64,000 nt of DNA from Pseudomonas sp. KNUC1026 (GCF_021650705.1 NZ_CP087138.1:1922001-1986000), one strand, 5' to 3'. Counted from the stretch's first letter, positions 31,574 to 41,599 are shown. The notes: generated by a model from the letters alone, not told the origin. A program made the numbers and translations.

Positions 31574-32865
31574 TGGGCACCTCCTGCCAGCTGCGCCAGG
31601 GCTTTGGCGAAGAAGTCGCGGCCACCGAAGTTGCCGGATTTCAATGCCAGGGCCAGCGGCGTGGCGCCGGTGCTCGCGGTGGCCGGGACGCCAGGGTCAA
31701 TCTGTGCACCGATTTTGAGCAGGTTGACGTTCAGCGCCTGCACCACCGCGCCGGAGGTTTCCCCGCCGGCGACCACGAAGCGGCGTGTGCCGGCATCGAA
31801 CAGGCTCTTGGCGATCTCGCCCAGTGCGTTTTCCACCAGCTCGCCGGCGCGCTCCACGCCCAATTGTGCTTGCACGGCCTTGACTTCATCAGGGCTGCTG
31901 GTGGCGTAGATCAATACGGTCTGCCCGGCGTCACGAGCAAAGCTCAGCGCCTCCTGCACCACCGGCTCGCCGGCAGCGAGCGCCAGCGGGTCGATGCGCA
32001 GGGCAGGGCGGCCGTCTTCGAGCCAGGCTGCGACCTGGCCGTTGGTGGCAACCGACGCACTGCCAGCGAGCACCACTTCGCCGCCGCTCACCAGTGGCAG
32101 CTCGGCGGCGTCGATGTCGCGCAGCTTGCCGGCCTTGCGGAAGTTGCCGGGCAGGCCCAGGGCAAGGCCCGAGCCACCGGTCAGCAATGGCAAGTCGGAG
32201 CAGGCCTGGCCGAGGGTATACAGATCGGCATCGCTGACCGCATCGGCGATGGCCATGGTCACACCGCCCGCGCGCAGTTGCGCGATACGCTCGCGCACTG
32301 CCGCCTCGCCCTGGGCCACGCTGTCGTAGCGCAGCAGGCCGACGTTGTTGGGCGTTTGTGCTTGCAGCACGCGCACCAGGTTGGCGTCGATCATCGGCGT
32401 GAGTGGGTGGTTCTGCATGCCGCATTCGTTGAGCAGTTGGTCCTGCACGAACAGGTGGCCGCGGAAAATCGTGCGGCCGTTTTCCGGGAAGGCCGGGCAG
32501 GCGAGGGTGAAGTCACTGCCCAGTGCCTCGAGCAGGGCGTCGGTGACCTGGCCGATATTGCCGCGCGCGGTGGAATCGAAAGTGGAGCAGTACTTGAAGA
32601 AGATCTGCTCGCAGCCGCGTTCACGCAGCCAGGCAAGTGCCGCCAGCGATTGCTCGACCGCCTCGGCGGCCGGCAGCGTGCGCGACTTGAGCGCGATCAC
32701 GATGGCGTCTGCGTCCGCGTCGAGGTCGGCCAGCGCCGTGTCCGAAGGCACGCCGATGCTCTGCACGGTGCGCATGCCGCCGCGCACCAGCATGTTGGCA
32801 AGGTCGGTGGCGCCGGTGAAGTCGTCGGCGATGCAGCCCAGCAAGGGCTTGGCAGGAAGGCTCAT
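31570..32865 (-). CDS. otnK: 3-oxo-tetronate kinase
   Basis: A 431-residue four-carbon acid sugar kinase. The N-terminal domain opens LLGCIADDFTGATDLANMLV, with KYCSTFDSTARGNIG further on. The C-terminal nucleotide-binding domain carries FVVAGGETSGAVVQAL. It phosphorylates the 4-hydroxyl of 3-oxo-tetronate. The gene lies 4 bp after ltnD and overlaps otnC. Confidence 0.92.
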   Translation of the reverse strand: MSLPAKPLLGCIADDFTGATDLANMLVRGGMRTVQSIGVPSDTALADLDADADAIVIALKSRTLPAAEAVEQSLAALAWLRERGCEQIFFKYCSTFDSTARGNIGQVTDALLEALGSDFTLACPAFPENGRTIFRGHLFVQDQLLNECGMQNHPLTPMIDANLVRVLQAQTPNNVGLLRYDSVAQGEAAVRERIAQLRAGGVTMAIADAVSDADLYTLGQACSDLPLLTGGSGLALGLPGNFRKAGKLRDIDAAELPLVSGGEVVLAGSASVATNGQVAAWLEDGRPALRIDPLALAAGEPVVQEALSFARDAGQTVLIYATSSPDEVKAVQAQLGVERAGELVENALGEIAKSLFDAGTRRFVVAGGETSGAVVQALNVNLLKIGAQIDPGVPATASTGATPLALALKSGNFGGRDFFAKALAQLAGGAQ

Positions 32866-32869
32866 GGGC

Positions 32870-33775
32870 TTACTCGCTGTCAGGCTTGGCGGTGGGCAGG
32901 GTGATGCCGGGGAAGATCTTGATCACGGCCGAGTCGTCTTCGCGGCCAAAGCCTGCGGTGGAGGCCTGCATGAACATCTGGTGGGCCGTGGCCGAAAGCG
33001 GCAGCGGGAATTTGCTGGCGCGGGCGGTATCGAGCACCAGGCCCAGGTCCTTGACGAAGATGTCCACCGCCGAGAGCGGCGTGTAATCAGCGTTGAGGAT
33101 GTGCGGCACGCGGTTCTCGAACATCCACGAGTTGCCGGCGCTGTGGGTGATGACTTCGTACAGGGCGTCGGCGTCGACCCCTTCACGCAGGCCCAGGGCC
33201 ATGGCTTCGGCGCTGGCGGCGATGTGCACGCCGGCCAGCAGCTGGTTGATGATCTTGACCTTCGAACCCAGGCCATGAGCGTCGCCCAGGCGATAGACCT
33301 GCCCGGCCATGCCTGCCAGCACCGCTTCGCCCTTGGCGTAGGCTTGTGCCGGGCCGCTGGTCATCATGGTCATCTGCCCGGCCGCGGCCTTGGCTGCGCC
33401 ACCGGAAATCGGCGCGTCGAGGTAGTCGATGCCTTGCTCGCCCAGGCGTTTGCCCAGCTCGATGGCGAAAGTCGGGGCTACGGTGGCGCAACCGATGACC
33501 AGGCTGCCGGGCTTGAGCGCGGCGACCACGCCGTTGTCACCGTAGAGCACGGTTTCGGTCTGTTCGGCGTTCACCACCACGGTGATGACCACGTCGCAGG
33601 CAGCCGCCAGTTGCGCAGGGCTTGCGCAACCCACACCACCTTCGTCGGAGAACGCCTGCACCACGCTTTCGCGTACGTCGCAGGCATGGACGTTGAAGCC
33701 ACTGCGCAGCAGCGAACGGGCGATCCCCAGGCCCATGGCACCCAGGCCAATGACGCCGACGTTTTTGTTGCTCAT
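32870..33775 (-). CDS. ltnD: L-threonate dehydrogenase (3-hydroxyisobutyrate dehydrogenase family)
   Basis: A 301-residue NAD-dependent dehydrogenase. The Rossmann motif VGVIGLGAMGLGIA is at the N-terminus, the DAPISGGAAKAAAGQMTMM substrate loop is mid-protein, and the catalytic Lys is in GLGSKVKIINQLL. It starts the catabolic operon: threonate to 2-oxo-tetronate (ltnD), isomerisation (otnI), phosphorylation (otnK) and decarboxylation (otnC). The promoter region is the 226 bp upstream. Confidence 0.9.
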   Translation of the reverse strand: MSNKNVGVIGLGAMGLGIARSLLRSGFNVHACDVRESVVQAFSDEGGVGCASPAQLAAACDVVITVVVNAEQTETVLYGDNGVVAALKPGSLVIGCATVAPTFAIELGKRLGEQGIDYLDAPISGGAAKAAAGQMTMMTSGPAQAYAKGEAVLAGMAGQVYRLGDAHGLGSKVKIINQLLAGVHIAASAEAMALGLREGVDADALYEVITHSAGNSWMFENRVPHILNADYTPLSAVDIFVKDLGLVLDTARASKFPLPLSATAHQMFMQASTAGFGREDDSAVIKIFPGITLPTAKPDSE

Positions 33776-33969
33776 CCGTATCTCCTCGGTAGAGCGCGGC
33801 AGCGGGCGGCGCTCATGCGATGTTGTGATTTGTTAACGGATAGTGAACCGATGAGCGGATAATGTGAAGTGTTTTTTGTGAATGGCCATGCAGGCTGTGA
33901 GGGCTGGCACAATCGCTGGACGGAGGCACTGAAGCGCCGAGGCAGAGCGCGTTCATCGCACGGCCTGGA

Positions 33970-33983
33970 TTAACAAAAGTTAA
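33970..33983. promoter_or_regulatory. Palindrome upstream of ltnD operon
   Basis: TTAAC-AAAA-GTTAA is a perfect inverted repeat in the 226-bp gap between the DeoR-type regulator stop and ltnD. It is a candidate operator, without direct support. Confidence 0.35.
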
Positions 33984-34001
33984 CATAGCGATGTGAAAGC
34001 C

Positions 34002-34790
34002 TTACTCCGCCAGCATCAACTCCACCCCCAGCGTGCGGATGCCTTCCGCCGCGCCCGGCGCCAGGGCGGCGTCGGTGATGATGGTGTCGAACTGATCGAG
34101 CCCGGCGATGCGGTAGGTACCGAAGGTGCCGTACTTGCTGCTGGTGGCCAGCAGCACGCAGCGTGAGGCGGCCTGCATGGCGGCCTGCTTCACTTCCACC
34201 TTCGGCGCCGAGGGGGTGGTGGTGCCGCGCTTGAGGTCCCAGCTGCTGGTGCTCATGAAGGCCACGTCGGTGGCGAGCCGGCGCAGGGTCTGCGCGGCCA
34301 GTGGGCCGACGCAGGAGCGGTTGGGATGGTCGAGCAGCCCGCCGGTATGGATCACCTGCACATCAATGGCATCGGCCAGGGCCGCGACCACACCGAAGTC
34401 GTTGGTGACTACCGTCATGCCATGCAGCGCGCTGATGTACGGCACGATCTCCAGGGTGCTGGTGCCGGCGTCCAGGTACACGGTCATGTCCGGGTGCAGG
34501 AGGTTGGCAGCGCAACGTGCCATGGCCTGCTTTTGCGGTAGCTCGACCACCGCCTTGCTCTGATGGCTCGGCTCGCTGTGCAACTGGCTGGCGATGCGCA
34601 CACCGCCAGTGACCGAGTACGCCTGGCCGGTTTCCTCCAGCAAGGCAATGTCGCGGCGGATGGTCATGTGCGAGCAGTCGAACATCTCCATCAATTGGTG
34701 CACGCTCAGCACCTGTTGTTTGCGCAAGGCCCGCAGCATCTGCTCGCGACGTTGTTCGGGGATCATCGGGGAGGTGTCGTCGCGGGGCAT
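34002..34790 (-). CDS. DeoR/GlpR-family regulator of the threonate/erythronate operon
   Basis: About 262 residues. N-terminal DeoR winged HTH (RREQMLRALRKQQVLSVHQLMEMFDCSHMTIRRDI) and a C-terminal sugar-phosphate sensor domain (VYLDAGTST, VVTNDFGVVAAL). Start candidates are ATG 34811, 34790 and 34766; 34790 has AGGACCTTTCTC ahead. It sits upstream of, and co-oriented with, the ltnD-otn operon and is the likely repressor, with a phosphorylated four-carbon intermediate as inducer. Confidence 0.85.
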   Translation of the reverse strand: MPRDDTSPMIPEQRREQMLRALRKQQVLSVHQLMEMFDCSHMTIRRDIALLEETGQAYSVTGGVRIASQLHSEPSHQSKAVVELPQKQAMARCAANLLHPDMTVYLDAGTSTLEIVPYISALHGMTVVTNDFGVVAALADAIDVQVIHTGGLLDHPNRSCVGPLAAQTLRRLATDVAFMSTSSWDLKRGTTTPSAPKVEVKQAAMQAASRCVLLATSSKYGTFGTYRIAGLDQFDTIITDAALAPGAAEGIRTLGVELMLAE

Positions 34791-35041
34791 GAGAAAGGTC
34801 CTGGTAGGCAAGCTGAGTCGCGGGCAGTTTGGGATATTTCAGTTGTTTTGCAAGCGCCCGTTCGCCAGAGCAGGGGGCATCGCATGGGGATCCATTGTTT
34901 TTTCGAAAGTTCGCTCGCGCCACGCCGATGCGCTGGCTACAGGCATTCGCCTGGCGCACGTTGAACACTCATAACAACAAAAACGGCGCAACGACTCTCC
35001 TGCTTGCTGCCCGCTCTCGCTCATTGCTACGGGATTGCCCT

Positions 35042-36985
35042 ATGAATATCCGCAAGAAGCTTACCTGTGCTTTTGCTGCCATCGCCTGCGTGCCCGTCGT
35101 GGTCGTTGCCGCGCTGGTGGTGTTCAACCTGCGCGGCCAGGCGGCCGAGGATTTCGTCGACAGCAGCGGCAGGGAGATCCGCCAGATCGACAACGCGATG
35201 CAGCAGTTCTTTGCCGGCATCAGCCAGAACGTGGAATACCTGGCGCGCGATCCCTTCGTCACCACCACCGGTGACCTGAAAAGCTATGTGGGCGCCGACG
35301 CTGCCAACGTGCCGCTGCCGCCGAACAACGTAGCGCTGCTGGCGGTGTTCGAGCGCTTCGCCAAAAGCCACCCCAGCACTGCCTATCTGTCGGTGGGCGT
35401 GGAAGACGGCACCTATGCCAGTTGGCCGGACGACGCCAAACTCTCGAACTACGACCCGCGCAAGCGTCCCTGGTACACGGCGGCCGTCGCCGCACCCGGG
35501 CAGACCTCGCGCACTGCACCCTATTACTGGGCTCCGGACGACGCTGTGCTGATCGGCACCGTGCGCAGCTTCAACGATGCCCAGGGCAAGCTGCGCGGCG
35601 TGGTGGGGCTGGACGTGTCGATCAAGGGGCTGACCGAGCAGGTCAAGGCGATTCACCTGGGCAAGAGCGGTTACCTGATGCTCACCGAAGCCAACGGCAA
35701 CGTGATCGTCGACCCCAGCGACGCTAAGCACAATTTCAAGCAGCTCAAGGACCTGGGCCCTGATTACGCGCCCCTCGCCGCAGTGGACGAAGGCGCCACC
35801 GAAGTGACCCTCAACGGCGTGACCTACATGGCCAACGTGGTCACCTCCAAGGCGCTGGGCTGGCACTTCATCGGCCTGATCCAGCGTGACGAAGTGATGG
35901 CCAAGGCCAACCACCTGACCTGGCTGATCAGCGGGATCGCTATTGCCTTGGCGGTGTTGTTCGCCCTGGTGGGCATGAGCTTCTCCGGCATGATCGTGCG
36001 GCCGATTCGCGGCGTTGCCGATGGCCTGCAATCGATCGCTCAGGGCGAAGGCGACCTGACCCGCAGCCTCACGGTGCAGGGCAAGGACGAAACCGCCACG
36101 CTGGCGGGCTGGTTCAACCAGTTCCTCGGCGCCATCCTGCAACTGGTGCGCAGCATCGGCCAGGCCTCCGGCGACCTGCAGAAAGCTGCCGGCGGCAGCC
36201 GTGACGTGGCCACTGCCATGAACGACGCCGCCGGGCGCCAGCGCGAAGCAGTGGAGCTGGTGAGCACCGCGTTCAACGAAATGGTCGCCACCTCCAACGA
36301 AGTGGCCCGCGCCTGCAGCCACGCCGCCGCCAGCGCCGACGCCGGCCAGCGCGACGTGCAAAGCGGCCAGCAACACATCGATGATGCCACCGGCAGCGTG
36401 GTGCAACTGGCCGGCAACCTGCAAAGCGCTACTCAGGCCATGCAGGTGCTCGAGCAGGACAGCCAGAACATCAACAGCATCCTCGACACCATTCGCTCGA
36501 TCGCCGAACAGACCAACCTGCTGGCGCTCAATGCCGCCATCGAAGCCGCCCGCGCAGGTGACCAGGGCCGAGGTTTCGCCGTGGTGGCCGACGAGGTGAG
36601 GGCCTTGGCGCGGCGCACCGCCGACAGCACTGGTGAAATCGACACGCTGCTGGGCAACCTGGCGCGCCGCACTCAGGAAGTGACCGTGCAGATGCAGCAG
36701 AGCCTGGGCATTTCACGCCAGAGCGAATCGCGCATCCAGCAGGCGCGTGGCAGCTTCGAAAAGATCCGCGACGCAGTCGACAGCATTCGCGATCAGAACA
36801 GCCAGATCGCGACCGCCGCCGAAGAGCAGCACCAAGTGGCTGAAGACATCAACCGCCACATTGCGCAGATCCATACCGACGCGCAGGAAGTCGAAGGGTT
36901 GGCGCAGACGGCCAGCAGCGGGGCGCGGCAACTGAACGAGATTTCGGCGGAGCTCAATGGGTTGGTGGGGCGGTTCAAGTACTGA
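35042..36985 (+). CDS. Methyl-accepting chemotaxis protein with dCache sensor
   Basis: A 647-residue chemoreceptor: TM1 about residues 10-30, a ~240-residue periplasmic dCache domain ([12 protein letters not shown] and APYYWAPDD blocks), TM2 about 300-320, HAMP, then the signalling hairpin with [21 protein letters not shown]. dCache receptors of this class bind amino acids, GABA or related amines. The order MCP-MFS-purU resembles the P. putida locus that holds the GABA receptor McpG, as I remember it, so GABA is a guess. ATG 35042 opens [13 protein letters not shown]; the upstream open frame is not conserved. Confidence 0.92.
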   Translation: MNIRKKLTCAFAAIACVPVVVVAALVVFNLRGQAAEDFVDSSGREIRQIDNAMQQFFAGISQNVEYLARDPFVTTTGDLKSYVGADAANVPLPPNNVALLAVFERFAKSHPSTAYLSVGVEDGTYASWPDDAKLSNYDPRKRPWYTAAVAAPGQTSRTAPYYWAPDDAVLIGTVRSFNDAQGKLRGVVGLDVSIKGLTEQVKAIHLGKSGYLMLTEANGNVIVDPSDAKHNFKQLKDLGPDYAPLAAVDEGATEVTLNGVTYMANVVTSKALGWHFIGLIQRDEVMAKANHLTWLISGIAIALAVLFALVGMSFSGMIVRPIRGVADGLQSIAQGEGDLTRSLTVQGKDETATLAGWFNQFLGAILQLVRSIGQASGDLQKAAGGSRDVATAMNDAAGRQREAVELVSTAFNEMVATSNEVARACSHAAASADAGQRDVQSGQQHIDDATGSVVQLAGNLQSATQAMQVLEQDSQNINSILDTIRSIAEQTNLLALNAAIEAARAGDQGRGFAVVADEVRALARRTADSTGEIDTLLGNLARRTQEVTVQMQQSLGISRQSESRIQQARGSFEKIRDAVDSIRDQNSQIATAAEEQHQVAEDINRHIAQIHTDAQEVEGLAQTASSGARQLNEISAELNGLVGRFKY

Positions 36986-37002
36986 AAGTCACTCCAGGGA
37001 TG

Positions 37003-37021
37003 CCGGCGCGAAAGCGCCGGG
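37003..37021. terminator. Hairpin between convergent MCP and MFS genes
   Basis: CCGGCGC-GAA-AGCGCCGG type stem in the 42-bp convergent gap; it may serve both directions. No clear T-run. Confidence 0.4.
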
Positions 37022-37027
37022 TGTGCC

Positions 37028-38223
37028 TCAGGCGGCCTGAAACCTGCGAATCAACCGCACCAGCCACAGGCACAAGCCAAACGCCACAGCCGCCATCGCG
37101 GTCATCAGATGGATCATCGCCTCACTGCCCAGGTGAGCGATCAGATAGCCGCACGCCAGCGGCGCCAAGGCCTGAGCGATCAACGCTGGCTGCGCCATAC
37201 GGCCGGACACCACGGCGTAATCCGCAGGTTTGACCACCACCAGCGGCAGCGTGCTCTTGACGATGGCGCGCAGGCCATTGCCCACGCCGTACAGCACCAG
37301 CCCCAGCGCCACCAGATCTGGCGTGAAGTCCACCAGCAGCAGGCCGAGCAGCGTCATGCCACTGGAGAGCAGGGCAGTGAACAGCGGTGCCTGGCGCTTG
37401 AGCAGCAGGTCGGTGACCCGGCACAGCACCTGCGCGGGGCCGATCAAGGCGCCCAGCGCGATGGCCGAGGCCAGGCTGTGCCCGCGGGCTTGCAGCACGC
37501 TGAGCAGCACCAGGGTCAGGCAGGTCATCAAGGCAGCGGCGAGGGCGAACAGCAGGGTCATCACCCAGTGCAGCGTGGGCGGCAATGCGCGCGGGTTGCC
37601 GGTGGTGGCTTTTGTGCCTTTGGCGGCGGAGACGGGCGCGTCGAGGGCGTAGCGGTAGAGCGGATAGAGCGCGAGCAGCGCAACCCCGCCATAGACCGCG
37701 CAGGTCCAGCGCCAGCCCAGGGCATGCACCATCACCGCCAGCAGCGGCCAGATCAGCGTGGTGCAAAAGCCTGAAATCAGCGTGACGCCGACAATGATCG
37801 GCCGCGCATTCAGCCCGTGGCTGGCGCCCAGCGAGGTGAACAGCGCGTCGTAGAGCCCGCCGGCCATCGCCGCGCCGAGCAGCACCCAGGCCAGCAGGAA
37901 CCACGGCAGCGACGGTGCCAGGGCCATCAGCCACAGCCCGGCGCAGAGGAAGAACCCGTGCCCCGCCAGCACCACCCGCCCACCATGGCGGGCGATCAGG
38001 CGGCCGCACAGCGGCGCAAGCAGCCCGGCGACCAGCAGCCCCAGTGAAGCGCCGCCCAGCACGCCCTGGCGTGGCCAGCCGGTGCTCGCCACGATGGGGT
38101 CGGCGAGCACGCCGAGCAGGTAGAACGAGCCGCCCCAGGAAAGGATCTGCAGCACCCCGAGCAGGGCGATCTTCAGCGCGCCCGGCGTGGCGCCGCCAGG
38201 GCTGGCGGCGCCTGTTCGCTCAT
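37028..38223 (-). pseudogene. MFS transporter, indel near N-terminus
   Basis: A 12-TM major facilitator of about 398 residues if intact. The ATG at 38223 overlaps the purU stop as ATGA and begins MSEQAPPALAA, but that frame meets TGA after 16 codons. The conserved frame starts at LKIALLGVLQILSWGGSFYL, so one base is missing around 38175-38200 in a GC-rich run. Downstream to TGA 37028 the protein is intact (GGRVVLAGHG motif-A region, GLYDALFTSLGASHG). An internal GTG at 38155 is the only alternative start and would truncate TM1. Substrate unknown. Confidence 0.75.
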
Positions 38224-39086
38224 CTGAAGATCACTGTGCGGTCGTGGTTGAGGAACACCCGGTGCTGCAGGTGGTAGTTCACGGCGCGGGAGAGGGCAAT
38301 GGTTTCGGTGTCACGGCCGATGGCAACCAGTTGCTCAGGCAGGTAGGCGTGGTCAACGCGCTGCACCTCCTGCTCGATGATCGGGCCTTCATCCAGGTCG
38401 CTGGTGACGTAGTGCGCGGTGGCGCCGATCAGTTTCACGCCCCGCTCGAACGCCTGGTGGTAAGGCTTGGCGCCCTTGAAGCCGGGCAGGAACGAGTGGT
38501 GGATATTGATCGCGCGGCCCGAAAGCTTGCGGCACAGGTCGTCGGAGAGGATCTGCATGTAGCGCGCCAGCACGACCAGCTCTGTGCCGGTGTCTTCGAT
38601 GATGGACATCAGTGCGGCTTCCTGAGCGGCCTTGTTGTCCTTGTTCACCGGCAGGTGCACGAAGCGGATGCCTTCGCGCTCGGCCATGTGCCGCAGGTCG
38701 AGGTGGTTGGACACCACCGCGGTGATCTGCATGCTCATCTCGCCTTTGCTGTGCCGGTAGAGCAGGTCGCGCAGGCAGTGGTCGAACTTGCTGACCATCA
38801 GCAGCACGCGCAAGGGTTGGCGGCTGTCGAACAGCTCCCAGCTCATCTCGAAGCGCTCGGCCACAGCTTCGAAGCCGGCCTTGATCTGCTCGATGTCGTT
38901 GGCTGCGCCGTCGTTGAAGCGGAACACGGCGCGCATGAAGAAGGTGTTATTGCTCTGGTCGTCGAATTGCGCCATTTCGCCGATGTAGCAGCCCGAGTCC
39001 GCCAGGTAGGAGGTCACCGCCGAGACGATACCGGAGGTTGCGGGGCAACTGACTTTGAGCACGAAGTTGCAGGTTGAAGCGGGCAT
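38220..39086 (-). CDS. purU: Formyltetrahydrofolate deformylase
   Basis: A 288-residue enzyme hydrolysing 10-formyl-THF to formate and THF. The N-terminal ACT domain (KVSCPATSGIVSAVTSYLADSGCYI) and the C-terminal formyltransferase-like domain are both clear. Catalytic residues lie in NIHHSFLPGFKGAKPYHQAF (Asn, His) and VTSDLDEGPIIEQ (Asp). It is co-translated with the MFS gene. Confidence 0.94.
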   Translation of the reverse strand: MPASTCNFVLKVSCPATSGIVSAVTSYLADSGCYIGEMAQFDDQSNNTFFMRAVFRFNDGAANDIEQIKAGFEAVAERFEMSWELFDSRQPLRVLLMVSKFDHCLRDLLYRHSKGEMSMQITAVVSNHLDLRHMAEREGIRFVHLPVNKDNKAAQEAALMSIIEDTGTELVVLARYMQILSDDLCRKLSGRAINIHHSFLPGFKGAKPYHQAFERGVKLIGATAHYVTSDLDEGPIIEQEVQRVDHAYLPEQLVAIGRDTETIALSRAVNYHLQHRVFLNHDRTVIFR

Positions 39087-39193
39087 GAAGGGTCCTTGAA
39101 CGAAGCGGTAATGGCCTGGGCAGGCTGCGCCGAACGGCGGCCCCGGCCGGGCAGGCGGCAGATATTACCAGAGAGCGGCGCTCAAGCATCAAT

Positions 39194-39222
39194 GTGCCAG
39201 CGCGAAGGGTTCGCGCCGGCAC
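39194..39222 (-). terminator. Hairpin between rohT-like gene and purU
   Basis: GTGCCAGCGCGAA pairs with TTCGCGCCGGCAC around GGG (one A-C mismatch), 13 bp after the stop of the last roh-like gene on the minus strand. It has no T-tract, so strength is uncertain. Confidence 0.5.
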
Positions 39223-39234
39223 ACCGTCAGCAGG

Positions 39235-39462
39235 TCAGAGGCGGCGGCACGCCAGCGAACCGCAGGGCGGCCCGCTCACTTGCTCGCCGGTTTCCAGGCT
39301 GAACACCGAGAAGTGCAGGGGGCAGGTGATGGTGCGCCGCTGCGCGTTGACCATACCGTGCGCCAGCCGCCCCTGCCGGTGTGGGCACAGGCTCGGCACC
39401 TCGTAGCTGGCCTGGCCGATGCGGACCACGAAGGTGGGTGCTACCGGGTTGTCATCCGGCAT
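39235..39462 (-). CDS. rohT: Rieske [2Fe-2S] ferredoxin-like protein (RohT-like)
   Basis: A 75-residue Rieske protein with both cluster boxes: C26-P-H28 in SLCPHRQGRL and C47-P-L-H50 in TITCPLHFSVF. ATG 39462 has a strong CCAGGAGGTGGCCC ahead. It overlaps the upstream diiron oxygenase gene by 11 bp and is the last gene of the operon. By analogy with the azomycin cluster of Streptomyces, it would pass electrons to the N-oxygenase. The assignment to rohT is from order and fold, not from a database search. Confidence 0.75.
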   Translation of the reverse strand: MPDDNPVAPTFVVRIGQASYEVPSLCPHRQGRLAHGMVNAQRRTITCPLHFSVFSLETGEQVSGPPCGSLACRRL

Positions 39463-40300
39463 GGGCCACCTCCTGGCCTGGCGAGCCCGCCCGCGCATCC
39501 TGCACAGCCTGCTCGAACGCCTCATCGATTACCGCCCGCCCCAGGCAAACGCCTTGCCAGGCCTTGCGGCAGTCCAGCGCGCCGCTGTTGTCCATCGCCT
39601 TGAGCAACCGCTGGCCTTCCAGGGCATGGAACACATCGATGTGCACGTGTTCGCTGTAGTAGGCGTGGGCCTGGATGCCCAGCCTCTGGCAGAGAGCGGT
39701 GTAACAGCCGAAAGCCGTCGGCACGACGGTCTCGAAGTAGGTGATCATGCCGGCGAACCAGGACGGGTCGTCGGCACGCATCGCCAGCCAGCAGAACAGG
39801 TTGGCGAAAGCGCACCCGGCCTCATTGGTCGCCTCGATGTGGCTGGGCAGGTCGGTAGGCATGCCCAACTCGCTCAACAGTGCCTTGTAGAGCGTGGTGT
39901 GGGAGCGCTTGAGGTTGCCGCAGCCGAACTCGTCGAGCAGCATGCGCACCATCGGCATCTGCGCCTCCAGGCTCAGCCGCGGCATCAGGTGATAGAACAC
40001 CTGGGCCTCGGTCAGCCCGTCCAGCGCAAAGGCCTGCACCAGAACCTTGAACTCGTCGCGCGTCATCGCCTCGGCGACATAGCGCGCGCTGGGTGGTTCG
40101 TGGGCGGTGTCCTGGGCGATCAATGCATCGAACATTCGCCGCCACTGCGAAAGCGTGGCCGGTTGTTCGGGCGTTTGTGTTCTCGCCGTCAAGGTTTCGA
40201 TCCACTGCCGTTCGAACGCCAGCAACGCAGGCTCGATCGGCTGCAAGTGGTCGATCAGGGCGCGGTTGGCGCGAAACAGCAGCTTGTGCGATAGCGTCAT
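39452..40300 (-). CDS. rohS: Haem-oxygenase-like diiron N-oxygenase (RohS-like)
   Basis: A 282-residue all-helical protein of the iron-containing redox enzyme (HDO) family. Ligand-type motifs are seen in VFYHLMPRLSLEAQMPMVRM, MLLDEFGCGN and SEHVHIDVFHALEG. In the Streptomyces pathway RohS oxidises the amino group of 2-aminoimidazole to the nitro group of azomycin. ATG 40300 overlaps the RohR-like stop (ATGA). Functional assignment rests on the whole operon; the HDO family alone also includes decarboxylases and C-C lyases. Confidence 0.75.
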   Translation of the reverse strand: MTLSHKLLFRANRALIDHLQPIEPALLAFERQWIETLTARTQTPEQPATLSQWRRMFDALIAQDTAHEPPSARYVAEAMTRDEFKVLVQAFALDGLTEAQVFYHLMPRLSLEAQMPMVRMLLDEFGCGNLKRSHTTLYKALLSELGMPTDLPSHIEATNEAGCAFANLFCWLAMRADDPSWFAGMITYFETVVPTAFGCYTALCQRLGIQAHAYYSEHVHIDVFHALEGQRLLKAMDNSGALDCRKAWQGVCLGRAVIDEAFEQAVQDARAGSPGQEVAHAG

Positions 40301-41094
40301 GGGGTGAGCTCCGGCAGGGTGGCTGCGCAGGCGAGGGTGCCGCGAGCCGCCAGTTCGTGCTTGAGGTGGGCGTACCAGTCCGGCTCGGCCAATTGGTGAT
40401 GGGCATCGAGCTGCGCGACCAGCGCGGCGACGTACGTTTGCCCGTGCTCGCAAGCCAGCCGGCAGAGCGCGGGCTCCACGTTCGCCAGCGAGACCACATT
40501 GCCGTCGCTGTGCAGTGGCCCTGCCAACTGGTGCTCCCAGCCGATGTAATAGGCGATACCGGCCTGGCGCAGTTGGTCCACCTCGGCCTGCGTGCGCGGC
40601 TGGCTGGGCGAATCCTTGAGGCCGATGACCCGTGGCAACCGAGCGATGCGCAGCAGGGTTTCGAGGTTTTCATTCCCCGAAAGCGCTGCCTCGTTGTAGA
40701 CCATCAATGCCAGGGCGGTGCTTTCATGCACCTGCCGGTAGTGCTCGAACAGCCGCTCTTGCGGGGCGCCTGCGCCGAATGGCGAAGTCACCATGATTGC
40801 CGTAGCTCCAAGCGCTTGTGCCAGGCGCGCGCGCTCGATGACGGCCTCTGTGGTCGCCAGCTCGATACCGGCCACCACCTGATGCTCAGGCCCAGCATGG
40901 CGCAACGTGTGGCGGAGCATGTCGGCCCACTGCCGCGCACTCAGGCGCCAGCCTTCGCCTGAGGTCAGGCAGGGGATGAACCCATCCACCAGCGCGCCGC
41001 AGGCGTGGATCAACCGCTGCACGGAGCGCTCGCATACCTCGCCCTGGGCATCCAGCGGCGTCACCAGGGGCACTAACACCTTGGGCCTAGACAT
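40297..41094 (-). CDS. rohR: DapA-family aldolase (RohR-like)
   Basis: A 265-residue TIM-barrel class I aldolase. The Schiff-base Lys is in VIGLKDSPS, the catalytic Tyr in LMVYNEAA and the pyruvate-binding loop in LTSGEGW. In azomycin biosynthesis RohR cleaves 4-hydroxy-2-ketoarginine by retro-aldol reaction to guanidinoacetaldehyde and pyruvate. It overlaps both neighbours (8 bp and ATGA). True dihydrodipicolinate synthase is unlikely in this operon. Confidence 0.78.
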   Translation of the reverse strand: MSRPKVLVPLVTPLDAQGEVCERSVQRLIHACGALVDGFIPCLTSGEGWRLSARQWADMLRHTLRHAGPEHQVVAGIELATTEAVIERARLAQALGATAIMVTSPFGAGAPQERLFEHYRQVHESTALALMVYNEAALSGNENLETLLRIARLPRVIGLKDSPSQPRTQAEVDQLRQAGIAYYIGWEHQLAGPLHSDGNVVSLANVEPALCRLACEHGQTYVAALVAQLDAHHQLAEPDWYAHLKHELAARGTLACAATLPELTP

Positions 41095-41599
41095 GCTCGA
41101 GGTCCTCCGCCTGAATGCTCAGCGCCAACGACGCCTCATATAACCGCTGCAAGCCTTCCGGGAAGTGGCCGGGCGCCAGGCCGGTATTCGGCTGCGCAAG
41201 CCAGGGCTGCAGCGCAGGGCACGCCAGAAAGTCGAGGTCATGGGTGAAGAAGGGGGCCTGGCACTCGAGCACGTGGGCGGCCAGCAAACGCTTTTCCGTT
41301 GGCAAAGCAGCCAGTGCCTCATCGCTGGCAGCGCGCAGCACGACGGCGTCCGAGTAGCCGGCCCGCTGGATGCGCATCTGCGAATGCAGCACGTCCATGA
41401 ACGGGTAGTACAGGTCCTGCAACTCGCGAGGCTTTTTCCAGATGATGGCGTCGCAGATGCCGATCTGGCTGAAGCTCATCCACGCCTGGCGCAGGTAATG
41501 CCCGGTGAAGAACGCAAGCGATCGGGCGCGCAGTTCCGGCTGCTGGTGGTGCATGCCCATGAACCAGCTGGCATCGATGATGGGGGTGGCGTCAGGCAT
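41087..41599 (-). CDS. rohQ: RohQ-like cyclase candidate (DUF6190-type)
   Basis: A 170-residue soluble protein starting MPDATPIIDASWFMGMHHQQ, with conserved-looking blocks FSQIGICDAIIWKK and DLYYPFMDVLHSQM. I associate this pattern with the DUF6190 family. In the azomycin pathway RohQ, an enzyme without an older named fold, closes guanidinoacetaldehyde to 2-aminoimidazole. Here the gene holds the equivalent place between the arginine oxidase and the aldolase. It overlaps the aminotransferase-like gene by 8 bp. Confidence 0.65.
   Translation of the reverse strand: MPDATPIIDASWFMGMHHQQPELRARSLAFFTGHYLRQAWMSFSQIGICDAIIWKKPRELQDLYYPFMDVLHSQMRIQRAGYSDAVVLRAASDEALAALPTEKRLLAAHVLECQAPFFTHDLDFLACPALQPWLAQPNTGLAPGHFPEGLQRLYEASLALSIQAEDLEHV

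Noticed and set aside
31573..33862. Long plus-strand open frames over the otn/ltn operon
   Set aside because: They are shadows of otnK and ltnD, both of which have full family motifs.
39087..39234. Riboswitch upstream of purU
   Set aside because: The region is short and GC-rich, with only a simple hairpin next to the rohT-like stop; no glycine or folate riboswitch core was recognised.
40297..41094. Housekeeping dihydrodipicolinate synthase (dapA)
   Set aside because: It overlaps a biosynthetic-type operon on both sides and its neighbours fit an arginine-derived pathway better than lysine synthesis.
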